Positions 50,086-58,620 of a DNA stretch of 64,000 bases are shown piece by piece (the stretch's first letter is position 1; every line of letters starts with the position of its first letter). The stretch comes from CAZJLP01 sp964546955 (GTDB lineage: Bacteria; Verrucomicrobiota; Verrucomicrobiia; Opitutales; Opitutaceae). The stretch covers positions 37,262 through 101,261 of the forward strand of contig CAZJLP010000013.1 in NCBI GenBank assembly GCA_964546955.1, given 5' to 3'. The translations under genes were made by a program, and so were the position numbers. Below the pieces are notes generated by a model. It did not search any database. It saw only the letters and a list, made by a program, of their open reading frames with translations, and was not told where the DNA came from.

Positions 50086-50583
50086 TCAGCGGTCTGAACT
50101 GCTTGGACTTATCGCAGAGCGCCATCGAGAGATGAACCTTTCGAGTTCCGGGCCGTCTAGAACGAGGATAGCAAACTCCACGTCCCCGAACGGGCCTCGA
50201 TAGAATACAGCTCTTCGGGGGGTGCGTCCTGCTTTCGGCATTGGATGATCAACTGCTATGATGGCGGAGAACGGAATGATGCGAGACGGCCACTCCGTGT
50301 GCTCTCCCTTCCAAGGCCATTTGATTGTCATGGTGTTACCCTGCGTTTCAAAGATGACGCCCGGACCCTCGTGAGGTCCGCGGAACGTTTGAGAATCGAC
50401 GGAGTGCATCAGCAAAGCCGCGTTGATTTTCTGATAGCGGGCGCGGAGCTCGGGTGTGGCGGTATCAAAGTGACGTTCGTCACCTGCGGGTGCATTCTTT
50501 TCAGTAGGTGGCGGATTTGCACTGTCATTGGCAGCACAGGACAAAGCGCAAATGCAGGTGATTGAAAGGAGTCGACGGATCAT
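50086..50583 (-). CDS. Small exported (possible lipoprotein) protein
   Basis: A 165-residue protein with a short hydrophobic signal (LLSITCICALSC) that could be a lipobox with Cys 16. The mature part has ELRARYQKINAALLMHSVDSQTFRG and a strand-rich half with NTMTIKWPWKG and RAVFYRGPFGDVEFAILVLDG. It is not recognised. It is the first gene on the opposite strand after the phage-like module, and is next to another exported protein on the same strand 18 bases upstream. Confidence 0.65.
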   Translation of the reverse strand: MIRRLLSITCICALSCAANDSANPPPTEKNAPAGDERHFDTATPELRARYQKINAALLMHSVDSQTFRGPHEGPGVIFETQGNTMTIKWPWKGEHTEWPSRIIPFSAIIAVDHPMPKAGRTPRRAVFYRGPFGDVEFAILVLDGPELERFISRWRSAISPSSSDR

Positions 50584-50601
50584 GGTGGGGTTCCTTGGTA
50601 G

Positions 50602-51015
50602 TTATCGGGGTGTGACGCCGCCGGATTTTGAGCAAAGCCATTCAAGCTTGGTGGGGGTCCTTGGTGCGCCCCCACGCCGCCAGCCAGGGCGACCCAGTCC
50701 ATCACCCACATATTTCCCTTCTCTATTCTTCTTCGGCAGCGCTTGACTGGAATCTGACTCGCGCCGGTTCTCCCAATAGCCCACCCACCAAGTTGTCCTT
50801 CCGTCACGATTGCTCCATGAGGCCTGTGCACTCTTTGGCATCGGCATCACATAGACCCAGCCCTGGGACACGAGCTCAGTTGCGATTGCAATTGTCTGAT
50901 CGTCGCACTCAACGCCCTGGCGCAACTGGCTCACGGAGGCGTTTGCCGTGGCTGCTGACACTGCCAAGGTTGTAATGAGTATAAACGCGAATAGGCGATG
51001 AAACAGGTGATTCAC
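50602..51015 (-). CDS. Small exported protein
   Basis: A 137-residue protein starting with GTG at 51015. The signal peptide is LFAFILITTLAVSAATANA. The mature part has a Trp-rich stretch (TTWWVGYWENRRE) followed by a basic, Gly/Pro-rich tail that looks less constrained. No family known to me. It lies 18 bases before the neighbouring exported protein, so the two are probably one transcription unit. Confidence 0.55.
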   Translation of the reverse strand: MNHLFHRLFAFILITTLAVSAATANASVSQLRQGVECDDQTIAIATELVSQGWVYVMPMPKSAQASWSNRDGRTTWWVGYWENRRESDSSQALPKKNREGKYVGDGLGRPGWRRGGAPRTPTKLEWLCSKSGGVTPR

Positions 51016-51140
51016 AGGGCTCGAGGATTTTAGGACGTGATTGGTTGACGGCCGCGAAGTGCTGCCTCAATCCTCCGGGCTTCGGGCCACATGAATGCTT
51101 TTGTCCAGTCTAGCCGGCTTTAGCGAGCGGCGGTTTTGGA

Positions 51141-51629
51141 ATGGGTCAGCAAATCACAGTTTGTCGTCGACTCCAGTACGCGCGAGGCTTCCTCGACTTG
51201 GGGCTGATCAATGAAGCTTCTGACGAGATCGAGGCCATCGAAGGCGACGACCGTCTGGCCCTAGACGTCCTCCGCTTCCGAGTAGACCTCTACATGGCCG
51301 CCAAGCAGTGGGACATGGTCATTGCAGTCGCAATGCCCGTGTGCGCTGTGGCTCCCGGCGATGCTAACGCGTGGGTGCACTGGGCGTACGCTCTGCGCGA
51401 ACTGCAGCGAGTCGAGGAAGCCAGGGACGTGTTGCTGAAGGCGGAACCCCTCCACGCGGACAAAGAACCGGTTATCCACTACAACCTCGCGTGCTACTAC
51501 TCGCTGCTGGGCGACATCCCAGAGGCGAAGCGCCGGCTTGAGATCGCGTGTCGGGCAGATGAGGAATGGCGAAAGTCAGCCATTGAAGATCCAGATCTGA
51601 AGGCACTGTGGGAGTCGTTCGAACCTTAG
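51141..51629 (+). CDS. TPR-repeat protein
   Basis: A 162-residue soluble protein with about three tetratricopeptide repeats: LQYARGFLDLGLINEASDEIEAI, then DANAWVHWAYALRELQRVEEARDVLLKAEPL, then EPVIHYNLACYYSLLGDIPEAKRRLEIAC. It ends DLKALWESFEP, a tail often seen in small TPR proteins of this lineage. It is probably an adaptor for protein contacts; the partner is unknown. It stands alone and has a higher G+C than the neighbouring genes, so it may be host DNA. Confidence 0.82.
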   Translation: MGQQITVCRRLQYARGFLDLGLINEASDEIEAIEGDDRLALDVLRFRVDLYMAAKQWDMVIAVAMPVCAVAPGDANAWVHWAYALRELQRVEEARDVLLKAEPLHADKEPVIHYNLACYYSLLGDIPEAKRRLEIACRADEEWRKSAIEDPDLKALWESFEP

Positions 51630-51665
51630 GATCGTGAACCACCGGCCATCACCCCCAGATCGGCC

Positions 51666-52208
51666 TTACGATTGCATTGGCCTCTCGGCCGGCCGCGGTG
51701 CAGCAAGGTACTGCGACAAGTCAGCTTCAGCTAGAGAAACTGCGCCTAATGCATCTGGTTCAAATTTCTTTGGAGTACTCCTGAGTACCCAGCGCAGAAA
51801 CGAAAGTGACACCACGAGTAAGGGGGGCACAATGTCATCGAATCGCCATTGCTTCTCCTCGGGGCTAAGTCCGCATCGGGTGTACGTTAGGTGAGCAACC
51901 TCCTTGTCGATTCGCCCCTTCACCTTGGGGTCGATCGGAATCTTCTGGGCAGGGAAGGCGAAATCCTCCGAAACAATATCATCGGGTCGAGCGAGCGAGG
52001 GCCGGATTGCTTTCGTCGCTCTACTCACCTCAAAAAAATCTAGAAGGTTCCGGACGTGGATTAGGATCAGCTCTATGCGATCATTGATTACCGATTGAGG
52101 TAAGTTTCCGGCAGGTATTCGCAGGGCATACCACGTTAAAAGGCGGCGAATTTCGTAGCAGATGTGTTCCAGAGCTAAGCTCTTTTGCTTCTGGGATGGC
52201 ATGCTCAT
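51666..52208 (-). CDS. Uncharacterised protein coupled to the thermonuclease gene
   Basis: A 180-residue protein that is not recognised. It is helical at the start (LALEHICYEIRRLLTWYALR, DRIELILIHVRNLLDFFEV) and has KVKGRIDKEVAHLTYTRCG in the middle and a hydrophobic segment VPPLLVVSLSFLRWVL that could touch a membrane. The ATG at 52208 overlaps the stop of the upstream nuclease gene by three bases (ATGA), so both are translated together. Confidence 0.65.
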   Translation of the reverse strand: MSMPSQKQKSLALEHICYEIRRLLTWYALRIPAGNLPQSVINDRIELILIHVRNLLDFFEVSRATKAIRPSLARPDDIVSEDFAFPAQKIPIDPKVKGRIDKEVAHLTYTRCGLSPEEKQWRFDDIVPPLLVVSLSFLRWVLRSTPKKFEPDALGAVSLAEADLSQYLAAPRPAERPMQS

Positions 52209-52696
52209 CTAAGATCTCGCTCCCTGCCACGGGATCTCCAGTCCCAAGGCGCTACGGGCTGCGGTTCACTCCAAACGCCCCGCTTCGCTGCACGTGCTTC
52301 AGCTTCAAGTTTGCCCAGCGTGTCGACGCTGCGCTTTGCGTAACTCCTGTACCACCAGGCGAGACCTGCCGCTACCTGTGCTTCATTGACGTTTGTCTCG
52401 CCAACGAAAACCCACGCGACAGAGCGGCCGTAGCGGTCAGTGTTCACGATGTCGGCGCGAGCCTCTTTGCCGAAAGCCAACTCTGACAAGGCCAGCTTGG
52501 CACGTTGACCAAAAGGCTGTTTGCTCTCCGGTGCGTCGATGCCGTAGAGGCGGATCTTCAGCTGCTTCTTTTCGTCGGTGACTAAGGTCAAAGTGTCGCC
52601 GTCAGAGATACCGACAACCCGGCCAGTGATCGTTTCCGCATAGGCCACTGCCGCGAGAAATAGGGCAGTGGAAGCTAGTAGGATGCGGCGAGGCAT
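52205..52696 (-). CDS. Exported thermonuclease-family (SNase-like) protein
   Basis: A 163-residue staphylococcal-nuclease fold protein with signal peptide (LLASTALFLAAVAYA). Characteristic residues are GDTLTL, IRLYGIDAPE (the first catalytic Arg and Asp region), DRYGRSVAWVFV (second Arg-bearing loop) and AGLAWWYRSYAK. These are Ca2+-dependent nucleases acting outside the cytoplasm. The family is common in mobile elements and in accessory chromosome regions. It heads a two-gene unit with the unknown 180-residue protein. Confidence 0.9.
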   Translation of the reverse strand: MPRRILLASTALFLAAVAYAETITGRVVGISDGDTLTLVTDEKKQLKIRLYGIDAPESKQPFGQRAKLALSELAFGKEARADIVNTDRYGRSVAWVFVGETNVNEAQVAAGLAWWYRSYAKRSVDTLGKLEAEARAAKRGVWSEPQPVAPWDWRSRGRERDLR

Positions 52697-52818
52697 TGCG
52701 CTTTGGTGGCTCTGTAGGCTGGTTCAGATCCCTAATTCGCGAAAAGGTATTTCTCGCGAAGTGCATACGCCGTGTCGGTGAAATAGAGGAGAGAGATAGC
52801 CACGGACACGAGTGCCGG

Positions 52819-53286
52819 TTAACGTGTTGCCACCACGAATGGGCTGCTATCGCGGGATTTAAGCCAATGACTGCGGAGAGAATCGATGAGACGCGTTAGG
52901 TCTTCTGCAGTTGGAGGTTTGACGAGGTACGATCGGGCGCCAAGCGCGTAAGCTCGCTGGTGATCCTTAACTTCGTCGGATCCGCTCAGGACGACGACAA
53001 CGATGTCTGCCAGTTCAGGCTGCTGGCCCACCCACGATAGAATCTCGAACCCGTTCATGAGCGGTAGCTGCAAGTCCAAGAAAACAATGCATGGCAGTGG
53101 ATACTTCTGGCGATCGGCAAAGGCACCCGGGCCAGACAAATAATCGAACGCTTCGTGACCGTGCTTCGCGACGTGATGCGGATTGAGGATGTTCGCCTTC
53201 TTCAGCACACGCTTTAGCGCGAAAATGTCGTCCTCATTGTCATCCACGATGAGGATCGTTTCCGGGAGATTGCTCGTGTTACTCAT
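52819..53286 (-). CDS. Rcp1-like response-regulator receiver protein
   Basis: A 155-residue single receiver domain. Acid pair ILIVDDNEDD, phospho-acceptor Asp in IVFLDLQLPLMNG, switch Ser in VVLSGSDE and Lys in YLVKPPTAEDL. The long loop after helix 2 (LSGPGAFADRQKYP) is the mark of Rcp1-type regulators that pair with phytochrome-like or PAS kinases. Its start lies inside the end of the upstream kinase gene (8-base overlap), so it is almost surely the partner of that kinase. No DNA-binding output. Confidence 0.93.
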   Translation of the reverse strand: MSNTSNLPETILIVDDNEDDIFALKRVLKKANILNPHHVAKHGHEAFDYLSGPGAFADRQKYPLPCIVFLDLQLPLMNGFEILSWVGQQPELADIVVVVLSGSDEVKDHQRAYALGARSYLVKPPTAEDLTRLIDSLRSHWLKSRDSSPFVVATR

Positions 53287-55495
53287 CCAACCCCAAGAAT
53301 TGCACCCAAAACGTCGTGCCGTTTTTCCCATCTGACTGGGCTCCCGCTTCAGCACCCATTCTTTGTGAAGCTTTCCGCACAATTGCTAATCCGACGCCCG
53401 TGCCTTCATACGGAAGCTCGGGGTGCACTCGCTCGAACATTCGGAACAATCGACTTTGCAGTGCGGGGTTAATTCCAATGCCATTATCCTTCACGAAAAG
53501 TCGGATTCCATTGCCTACCGACTCGGTCCAGACATGCACGGATGGGATAACACCCGACGGGACGAATTTGACCGCATTTGAAAGCAGATTTGACACAATC
53601 TGCGTCAGCGAGGGCTCGTGGCCAAGAATATCGTGGAGCCTTTCAATCTGCATAATAGCCCGTGGAGGCTGCATCGCGGGATAGTGCTGAATGATATCTC
53701 GCACTAGCTTGTCCAAAGCAACTCGCGTTAAGACGATTTCTGTTCGGCTTATGCGACTGAAGGTGAGGACATCCGTCACCATCTTGTCCAACCGGTTGGC
53801 ATTCTCGTTTATTCGTGTGAGACAATGCCGCGCCTCGGGATCGAGCGTTGGCCCAAAGTCTTCGAGGAGCGCCTGGCTATACACCTGCATGCCGCGGAGA
53901 GGTGCGCGGAGATCGTGGGAGACCGTATAGGAAAACTCCTCCATTTGCGCAACGGCGTCGCGCAACGAGGCGGTGCGCTCCGCGACCCTCACTTCCAGTT
54001 CTTCATTAGTCCGAGTCAACTGCTCGCGGGCCTCAGCCAGGGCAGCTTCCGTTCGTTTCTTTTCCGTGATGTCGCGCGCAATTTTTGAGGCCCCAATAAT
54101 CTGCCCCTCAACGTCGCGGATAGGGGAAATAGTAAGCGAGATATTAATGAGAGTACCGTCCTTGCGCCGACGGATCGTCTCAAAGTGATCCACACGTTCG
54201 CCTTTCCTCAGCCGCGCAAGAATCTGCGGCTCCTCTTCAAGACGGTCCGGGGGAATAACTATGGTGATCGACTTCCCAATCACTTCATCGGCCGTGTAGC
54301 CAAAAATCCGCTCAGCGCTTCGGTTCCAAGTCCGAATGACTCCATCGAGAGTCTTGCTTACGATCGCATCGTCTGAAGACTCAACAATCGCAGCCAAATG
54401 CTGATTCTGCTCTTGGGCACGGTTTTGTTCGGTAATGTCGCGAGTAAAGCACTGCGTGTGGAGAAACTCGCCGTTCTGCGAAAGCACACTCGAATCGATG
54501 AGGACGGTCTTTATCGTGCCATCTTTGCAGCGCAGCCGTGCCTTATAGTCCTTGATCTTCTCCCCGCGTTGAAGCCGCGCCAGAATATCGGTAATTGCGA
54601 ACTCGTCGGCATGAAACTCCGTTATACTTCTACCAACGTATTCGTCGGAGGAATACCCAAGCAGCTCCAACTCCGCTGGGTTCGCCCAGAGGATGACTCC
54701 ATTGCGATCCACCGAATGTAAGCCGAGCGATGCCGTCTCAAAGAACGCTCGAAGCTCTGCTTCACGTTTCTGAAGAATCTGTTCAGCGTTCTTGCGGCTT
54801 CGTACCTCGTCGGTGAGAGCTGCCGCTTTCTGTTGGAGGACTGCGATAGCGAGCTGTTTCTCGTCGTAGTCGTCAATCTCTACGTCCTCTACAGGCAGAA
54901 CCCGGGTGTGAGTTTTGCACACGTGCAGAAACGGCTGTCCTGCTTGCTCACTTGCAAAGCCACCTATCGGATACGCACAGAAAAGCGTGAACACATGCCG
55001 CTCAGCTAAGCTGTTCCATAGCTCTTCCAGTCTGATTGCTGCATCGGTTTTTCCAGCGGCCCACAATAAGGCCACCATTTCTCCAAACGCGACGAGAGGT
55101 TGTCCACCTGCAGTCAATCGAGTCACTAACGAGCCTACGTGCGTGTTGAATAGGCCGGCATCTGGCAAATCACCGACCATAATCTTGCCGAGTGTTTCGT
55201 CTGCATCGAGGGCAACATAGGTGCCTTGCTCAATCGCAGCGGCGAGGTTGAAGCCAGCTGTTTCCAGGAACGAGGCAAACCCGCGCCTATGGGCATCGGT
55301 TGCGATCACCACAGCGCTTGCTCGCGTCGAAAGTCCTCCGGAAAGGAAATCCCCAACTGCTCGGATCAGCACTTCGTCACGATCGTAAAACTGTACCAGG
55401 TGTTCGGCTGTCCGGCCGTTCCCCAACGGGCGGCGAACTGAACTGCAAGACGGCACGCACGGCTTGGACTGCGTTGAAGTTGGTTGCTGTGACAT
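53279..55495 (-). CDS. MEDS/PAS sensor histidine kinase
   Basis: A 738-residue cytoplasmic kinase without membrane helices. The N-terminal domain (HLVQFYDRDEVLIRAVGDFLSGGL, then VIATDAHRRGF) is a MEDS domain, a sensor module first described in methanogens and methylotrophs that is thought to bind small hydrocarbon-derived ligands. Two PAS domains follow (FETASLGLHSVDRNGVILWAN; IVESSDDAIVSKTLDGVIRTWN), with PAC ends DITEQNR and DITEKKR. A coiled coil leads to the phospho-acceptor His in YTVSHDLRAPL, then N box NLLSNAVKF, G1 DNGIGI, and G2 GTGVGLAI. The receiver gene overlaps its 3' end. Confidence 0.94.
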   Translation of the reverse strand: MSQQPTSTQSKPCVPSCSSVRRPLGNGRTAEHLVQFYDRDEVLIRAVGDFLSGGLSTRASAVVIATDAHRRGFASFLETAGFNLAAAIEQGTYVALDADETLGKIMVGDLPDAGLFNTHVGSLVTRLTAGGQPLVAFGEMVALLWAAGKTDAAIRLEELWNSLAERHVFTLFCAYPIGGFASEQAGQPFLHVCKTHTRVLPVEDVEIDDYDEKQLAIAVLQQKAAALTDEVRSRKNAEQILQKREAELRAFFETASLGLHSVDRNGVILWANPAELELLGYSSDEYVGRSITEFHADEFAITDILARLQRGEKIKDYKARLRCKDGTIKTVLIDSSVLSQNGEFLHTQCFTRDITEQNRAQEQNQHLAAIVESSDDAIVSKTLDGVIRTWNRSAERIFGYTADEVIGKSITIVIPPDRLEEEPQILARLRKGERVDHFETIRRRKDGTLINISLTISPIRDVEGQIIGASKIARDITEKKRTEAALAEAREQLTRTNEELEVRVAERTASLRDAVAQMEEFSYTVSHDLRAPLRGMQVYSQALLEDFGPTLDPEARHCLTRINENANRLDKMVTDVLTFSRISRTEIVLTRVALDKLVRDIIQHYPAMQPPRAIMQIERLHDILGHEPSLTQIVSNLLSNAVKFVPSGVIPSVHVWTESVGNGIRLFVKDNGIGINPALQSRLFRMFERVHPELPYEGTGVGLAIVRKASQRMGAEAGAQSDGKNGTTFWVQFLGLDE

Positions 55496-55844
55496 GAGTG
55501 TCCGGAACGAGACAGGCTATTTTACGGAAACTCCGGTGGTACACCATCAGGGATTCCCCGGGATCCCATCAACCAGAAGCCTCATCACATAAGAATTAAG
55601 TACTTACGTAGGAAAATCTCATACAACTCCAGCGTTAAGCCACGCCCATTTTCGTGACCGGATAACCACCTTCCGCAAGTGCGGTATTTCCGTTTGGCGG
55701 GATTAGCTGTCATCAGCAGTCTCCTGTACCCTAAGAGATTTCCCCGTTTGTTCGCGGCTGGGAATGGCCGCGCTTTACACGGTGGCCCGCTCCCACATTT
55801 CCTGGCGGCGTCTACAACGAGCGTATGGCTCGTCTCGATACGTT
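55496..55844. promoter_or_regulatory. Divergent intergenic region between kinase and receiver genes
   Basis: This 349-base region has no convincing gene and must carry the promoters of the kinase operon and of the rightward receivers. A perfect palindrome TAAGTACTTA is at 55597-55606 in an A/T-rich stretch. No known operator could be assigned to it. Confidence 0.45.
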
Positions 55845-56243
55845 ATGGTTCGAAAGACCGACGCTCTCTCATCTCAACCACATAAGCCGCGAATCTTGCT
55901 GGTGTTTGAGAATCCAGACGGCCTGTTTCTCACGTCGAAATACCTCTTGCGAGCAATGCGAAACGCCGAGTTGGTAGAAAGCCGATCGGGAAGTGACGCT
56001 TTGGCGATGCTCCGTATCAAAGCTGTCGACCTCATTGTGACCAATCACAAGATGACCGAGATGGATGGGGTGACGTTCGTCCGTAAGGCCCGGGAGATCA
56101 ATGAGCTGATACCCATCATCATGGTAACTGCCATGGAAAATGTCGCAGCGGATGCGCTGAAAGCTGGTGCTACTGAGTTCCTCCCTCTTACTCGCTGGGA
56201 AGAGTTAGGGGCAGTTGTCGAGCGCTATCTGGATCACGTGTAG
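55845..56243 (+). CDS. Degenerate receiver-domain protein (pseudo-receiver)
   Basis: A 132-residue single receiver. The fold pattern is clear (PRILLVFENPDG, VDLIVTNHKMTEMDG, IPIIMVTAMEN, AGATEFLPLTRWEEL), but key residues are missing. The acid pair is replaced by Phe-Glu, the phospho-acceptor Asp by Asn in VTNHK, and the conserved Lys after strand 5 is not in place. Such atypical receivers often signal without phosphorylation. The start is the ATG at 55845 (MVRKTDAL). It is the first of two rightward receivers opposite the kinase operon, so it may modulate that pathway. Confidence 0.85.
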   Translation: MVRKTDALSSQPHKPRILLVFENPDGLFLTSKYLLRAMRNAELVESRSGSDALAMLRIKAVDLIVTNHKMTEMDGVTFVRKAREINELIPIIMVTAMENVAADALKAGATEFLPLTRWEELGAVVERYLDHV

Positions 56244-56275
56244 CTTGCGGTGTATGAAAGGGAGCGGTAGGCGAG

Positions 56276-56806
56276 GTGGTGCCTATTTTGCCTGCGTGTC
56301 CTAAAATCTTGGTCATAGATGATTACGAGGAGACGTTTTTTCTCGTTCGCTCCGCAGCAGGAAAAGTTGGAATGGGTGAGGTTGTCGACCATTGTACTTC
56401 ACCGACGGTAGCCATCGATCGACTCACGAAATGGGGGAAGACAGGGATGTTTCCGAAACTGGTCCTGTTGGATATTAAAATGCCCATTATGGACGGTTTT
56501 GAGGTTTTGCGCTGGATACGGAGCGACGAGGCGTTGCGCGACGTGTTCGTCGTCATGCTCAGTTCTTCCGAGCAGAGCGTCGACCTTTCAGCGGCACACG
56601 ATGCCGGCGCCGATTCCTATCTCGTCAAATACCCGGCGACGGGAGTATTGGGCACTCTGCTTGGTCTCAGCCTTTCGGCAGTAGCCAGGGTGGACTTTGC
56701 CGCCGATCTCAAACGACTTGGGTTTGCAAGCTGTTTGGATTTGCAGTGGAAACAACCACACCACTTAGGAAGTGGGAGAAAGTCTGGAAGTCGAATTAGC
56801 ACGTAA
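56276..56806 (+). CDS. Response-regulator receiver protein
   Basis: A 176-residue protein starting at tandem GTG codons (56276). The receiver is canonical: ILVIDDYEET, LVLLDIKMPIMDG with the acceptor Asp, VVMLSSSEQ, and Lys in YLVKYPA. The loop after helix 2 (LTKWGKTGMFPK) is Rcp1-like. A C-terminal extension of about 45 residues (FAADLKRLGFASCLDLQW) has no recognised fold. It is 32 bases downstream of the degenerate receiver on the same strand and probably co-transcribed. Confidence 0.85.
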   Translation: MVPILPACPKILVIDDYEETFFLVRSAAGKVGMGEVVDHCTSPTVAIDRLTKWGKTGMFPKLVLLDIKMPIMDGFEVLRWIRSDEALRDVFVVMLSSSEQSVDLSAAHDAGADSYLVKYPATGVLGTLLGLSLSAVARVDFAADLKRLGFASCLDLQWKQPHHLGSGRKSGSRIST

Positions 56807-56965
56807 TTTGCAGCGCTCGTGGCCTGCCCAGGTGGGGTCGTGACTAACCAGATTTGTTCGTGCTGCCGATCAAGCACTCAGCCGGCGGCGCTTTGTGGCT
56901 GCTCGTTGCTACCCAAATTGAGGTAAATATTGCCCTGGAATACACACGTCCTAGGCTCCCAATTG

Positions 56966-57658
56966 ATGTGTAATCGGTGTTCTCAGGCTCACGACGACCG
57001 ACTAAAGGCGTACTGGGCTGAGGTTGCCAAACAGGCCGAATCACTAGCGGACCTGATTCGACGAACGACGAGGGTCTCCCCGTCGGACAAACTGCCTTTG
57101 AAGGTCGCCGCGCTTGTTGAGGGCGAGCCGCAACCGGTAGACATGACGTGGGGCTTTACCCTGCCGGACAAGCTGCAGATCAACGCAAAGTCGGAGACGC
57201 TCACCACGGTGGGCCTGTTCAAGACGGCGGCACAGGAAAGGCGCTGCCTGCTGATCGTCGACGGAATGTTCGAGTGGCACGAGAAGACGAAGGCGAAACA
57301 CTTCTTCAGGTTGAAAGGAGGGGAACCGTTCGGCGTGCCATGCGTGTACCGGCCGGCGAATGGCCGGTTGCCTCAGTTCGTTGCATTGACCACTGAACCA
57401 AATGCGTTGGTGGCGTCGGTTAAGCCCCGCATGTCTGCAATGCTAGACATTGAGGGCGGCCAGGCTTGGTTGAAGCCAGGACCACTTGGCCAGGATGAAA
57501 TCAACGAGCTTTGCCGGCCATTCGCCCCGGATAAGATGGAGGGCTGGGAAGTAGACCGCTCCATTCAAGAGGGCATGGAAGCGATCGCGCCACTCGGCGT
57601 TGCCCGCGGCCCCATGGTTGCGGAGCGACCCAGCGGTGAACAGCTCAACCTCCTCTGA
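56966..57658 (+). CDS. SRAP-family (YedK/HMCES-like) protein with altered active site
   Basis: A 230-residue SOS-response-associated-peptidase-fold protein. YedK/HMCES crosslink to abasic sites in single-stranded DNA through Cys2 and act on their own propeptide. Here Cys2 is in MCNRCS, the Asn/Glu pair in INAKSETLTT, and DGMFEWHEK is the conserved FYEW segment. The His that in YedK follows in 'IHDR' is replaced by Lys (VKPRM). The N terminus also departs from the usual MCGR. The ATG at 56966 makes Cys the second residue after Met removal, which is required in the family. Confidence 0.85.
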   Translation: MCNRCSQAHDDRLKAYWAEVAKQAESLADLIRRTTRVSPSDKLPLKVAALVEGEPQPVDMTWGFTLPDKLQINAKSETLTTVGLFKTAAQERRCLLIVDGMFEWHEKTKAKHFFRLKGGEPFGVPCVYRPANGRLPQFVALTTEPNALVASVKPRMSAMLDIEGGQAWLKPGPLGQDEINELCRPFAPDKMEGWEVDRSIQEGMEAIAPLGVARGPMVAERPSGEQLNLL

Positions 57659-57708
57659 CGATGACCGGGCATACCTCTTACGGAGCCTGGTCCGTGATGT
57701 CGGCGGAC

Positions 57709-58410
57709 CTATCTTGAGGAAGGGAGCACGGCCCAGGCAGATACCATTAGCACTCCCGTCCCCTCGACGAGCCGAAAGCGATCTCCAAGTTTCGCAATCT
57801 CGTTTTGGGACAACAATCCCCGCACGACGTCGATACCTTCACGATCAAGTGCATTATATTCACGAGTACCCGGGGCATGCGCAGCTGCCAGCGCCTTGAG
57901 GCGGTTCAAGCTCGTTTCGAGCTGCTTGATCCGCTTCGGATCGAGCTCCAGCAAAGCTCCAAGCATGGATGCTTCAAACTGTGCGAACAGCATCGGATCT
58001 GCTTCAATCATCTCGGCCGCTTCAATCAAAGGTCCTACCGAATATAAGGCCAATCGACTCGGGGATTCGGAAACCAACTGGTCCTTGATCGTTTCACCGA
58101 GGAACGCGCCGGCCGTGGATACATCGCCGTAAGAGATTACAAGTTCTCTCGACGGTGAGACCGAGGTCTTTGGCCAGGAGCTCTGAGTCTCGTGCGCGCT
58201 TTTAGATTCCGGCCTGCGCCGGTCTGTTTGGGATAGGTGCGGCCGCGCGATACCAGGTGGTTGGGCGTTGGGCAGGATGCTTCGTCCACTGAGCGGAGGT
58301 TCCTGCTTCTCGGGCGTTCCGTTCGAATTGTGAGCGAAAACAAGCCAAGCAATGACGAGCGACTGGACCATCACGACCATCGCAAGGAAAACAAACCATG
58401 AGCGCTTCAT
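57709..58410 (-). CDS. Membrane-anchored protein linked to the ECF sigma gene
   Basis: A 233-residue protein with one N-terminal membrane helix (WFVFLAMVVMVQSLVIAWLV), a Pro/Ser-rich spacer, and a helical C-terminal domain (PLIEAAEMIEADPMLFAQFEASMLGALL, ELDPKRIKQLETSLNRLKALAAAH). No family is recognised. It lies 210 bases downstream of the sigma-factor gene on the same strand. Together with the sigma protein's own membrane helix, this recalls the sigma/membrane-protein pairs of Verrucomicrobiota and Planctomycetota. Role as an anti-sigma or substrate is not supported by any motif. Confidence 0.7.
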   Translation of the reverse strand: MKRSWFVFLAMVVMVQSLVIAWLVFAHNSNGTPEKQEPPLSGRSILPNAQPPGIARPHLSQTDRRRPESKSAHETQSSWPKTSVSPSRELVISYGDVSTAGAFLGETIKDQLVSESPSRLALYSVGPLIEAAEMIEADPMLFAQFEASMLGALLELDPKRIKQLETSLNRLKALAAAHAPGTREYNALDREGIDVVRGLLSQNEIAKLGDRFRLVEGTGVLMVSAWAVLPSSR

Positions 58411-58620
58411 AACAATGTATGACGAAACACCACGCAGCAAGATGCCTGGGGAATACATGGGCGGTTTATCTCCCCTCGTTTTCACGGAGCTTACTTTTCC
58501 AGAATCCGCAGTGACCGCGGCGTCACCCGTTACCATAACCATGGCGCTGTTTGCAGGAAGAACGAGTCCACACCCCTTTCCGTGGGCCTCGCGATGTCTC
58601 CTTGCAAGCGATTCGGTCCG

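Noticed and set aside
52696..52818. Possible gene at 52,696-52,899 on the plus strand
   Set aside because: It overlaps the receiver gene end and has no ribosome site or protein-like pattern.
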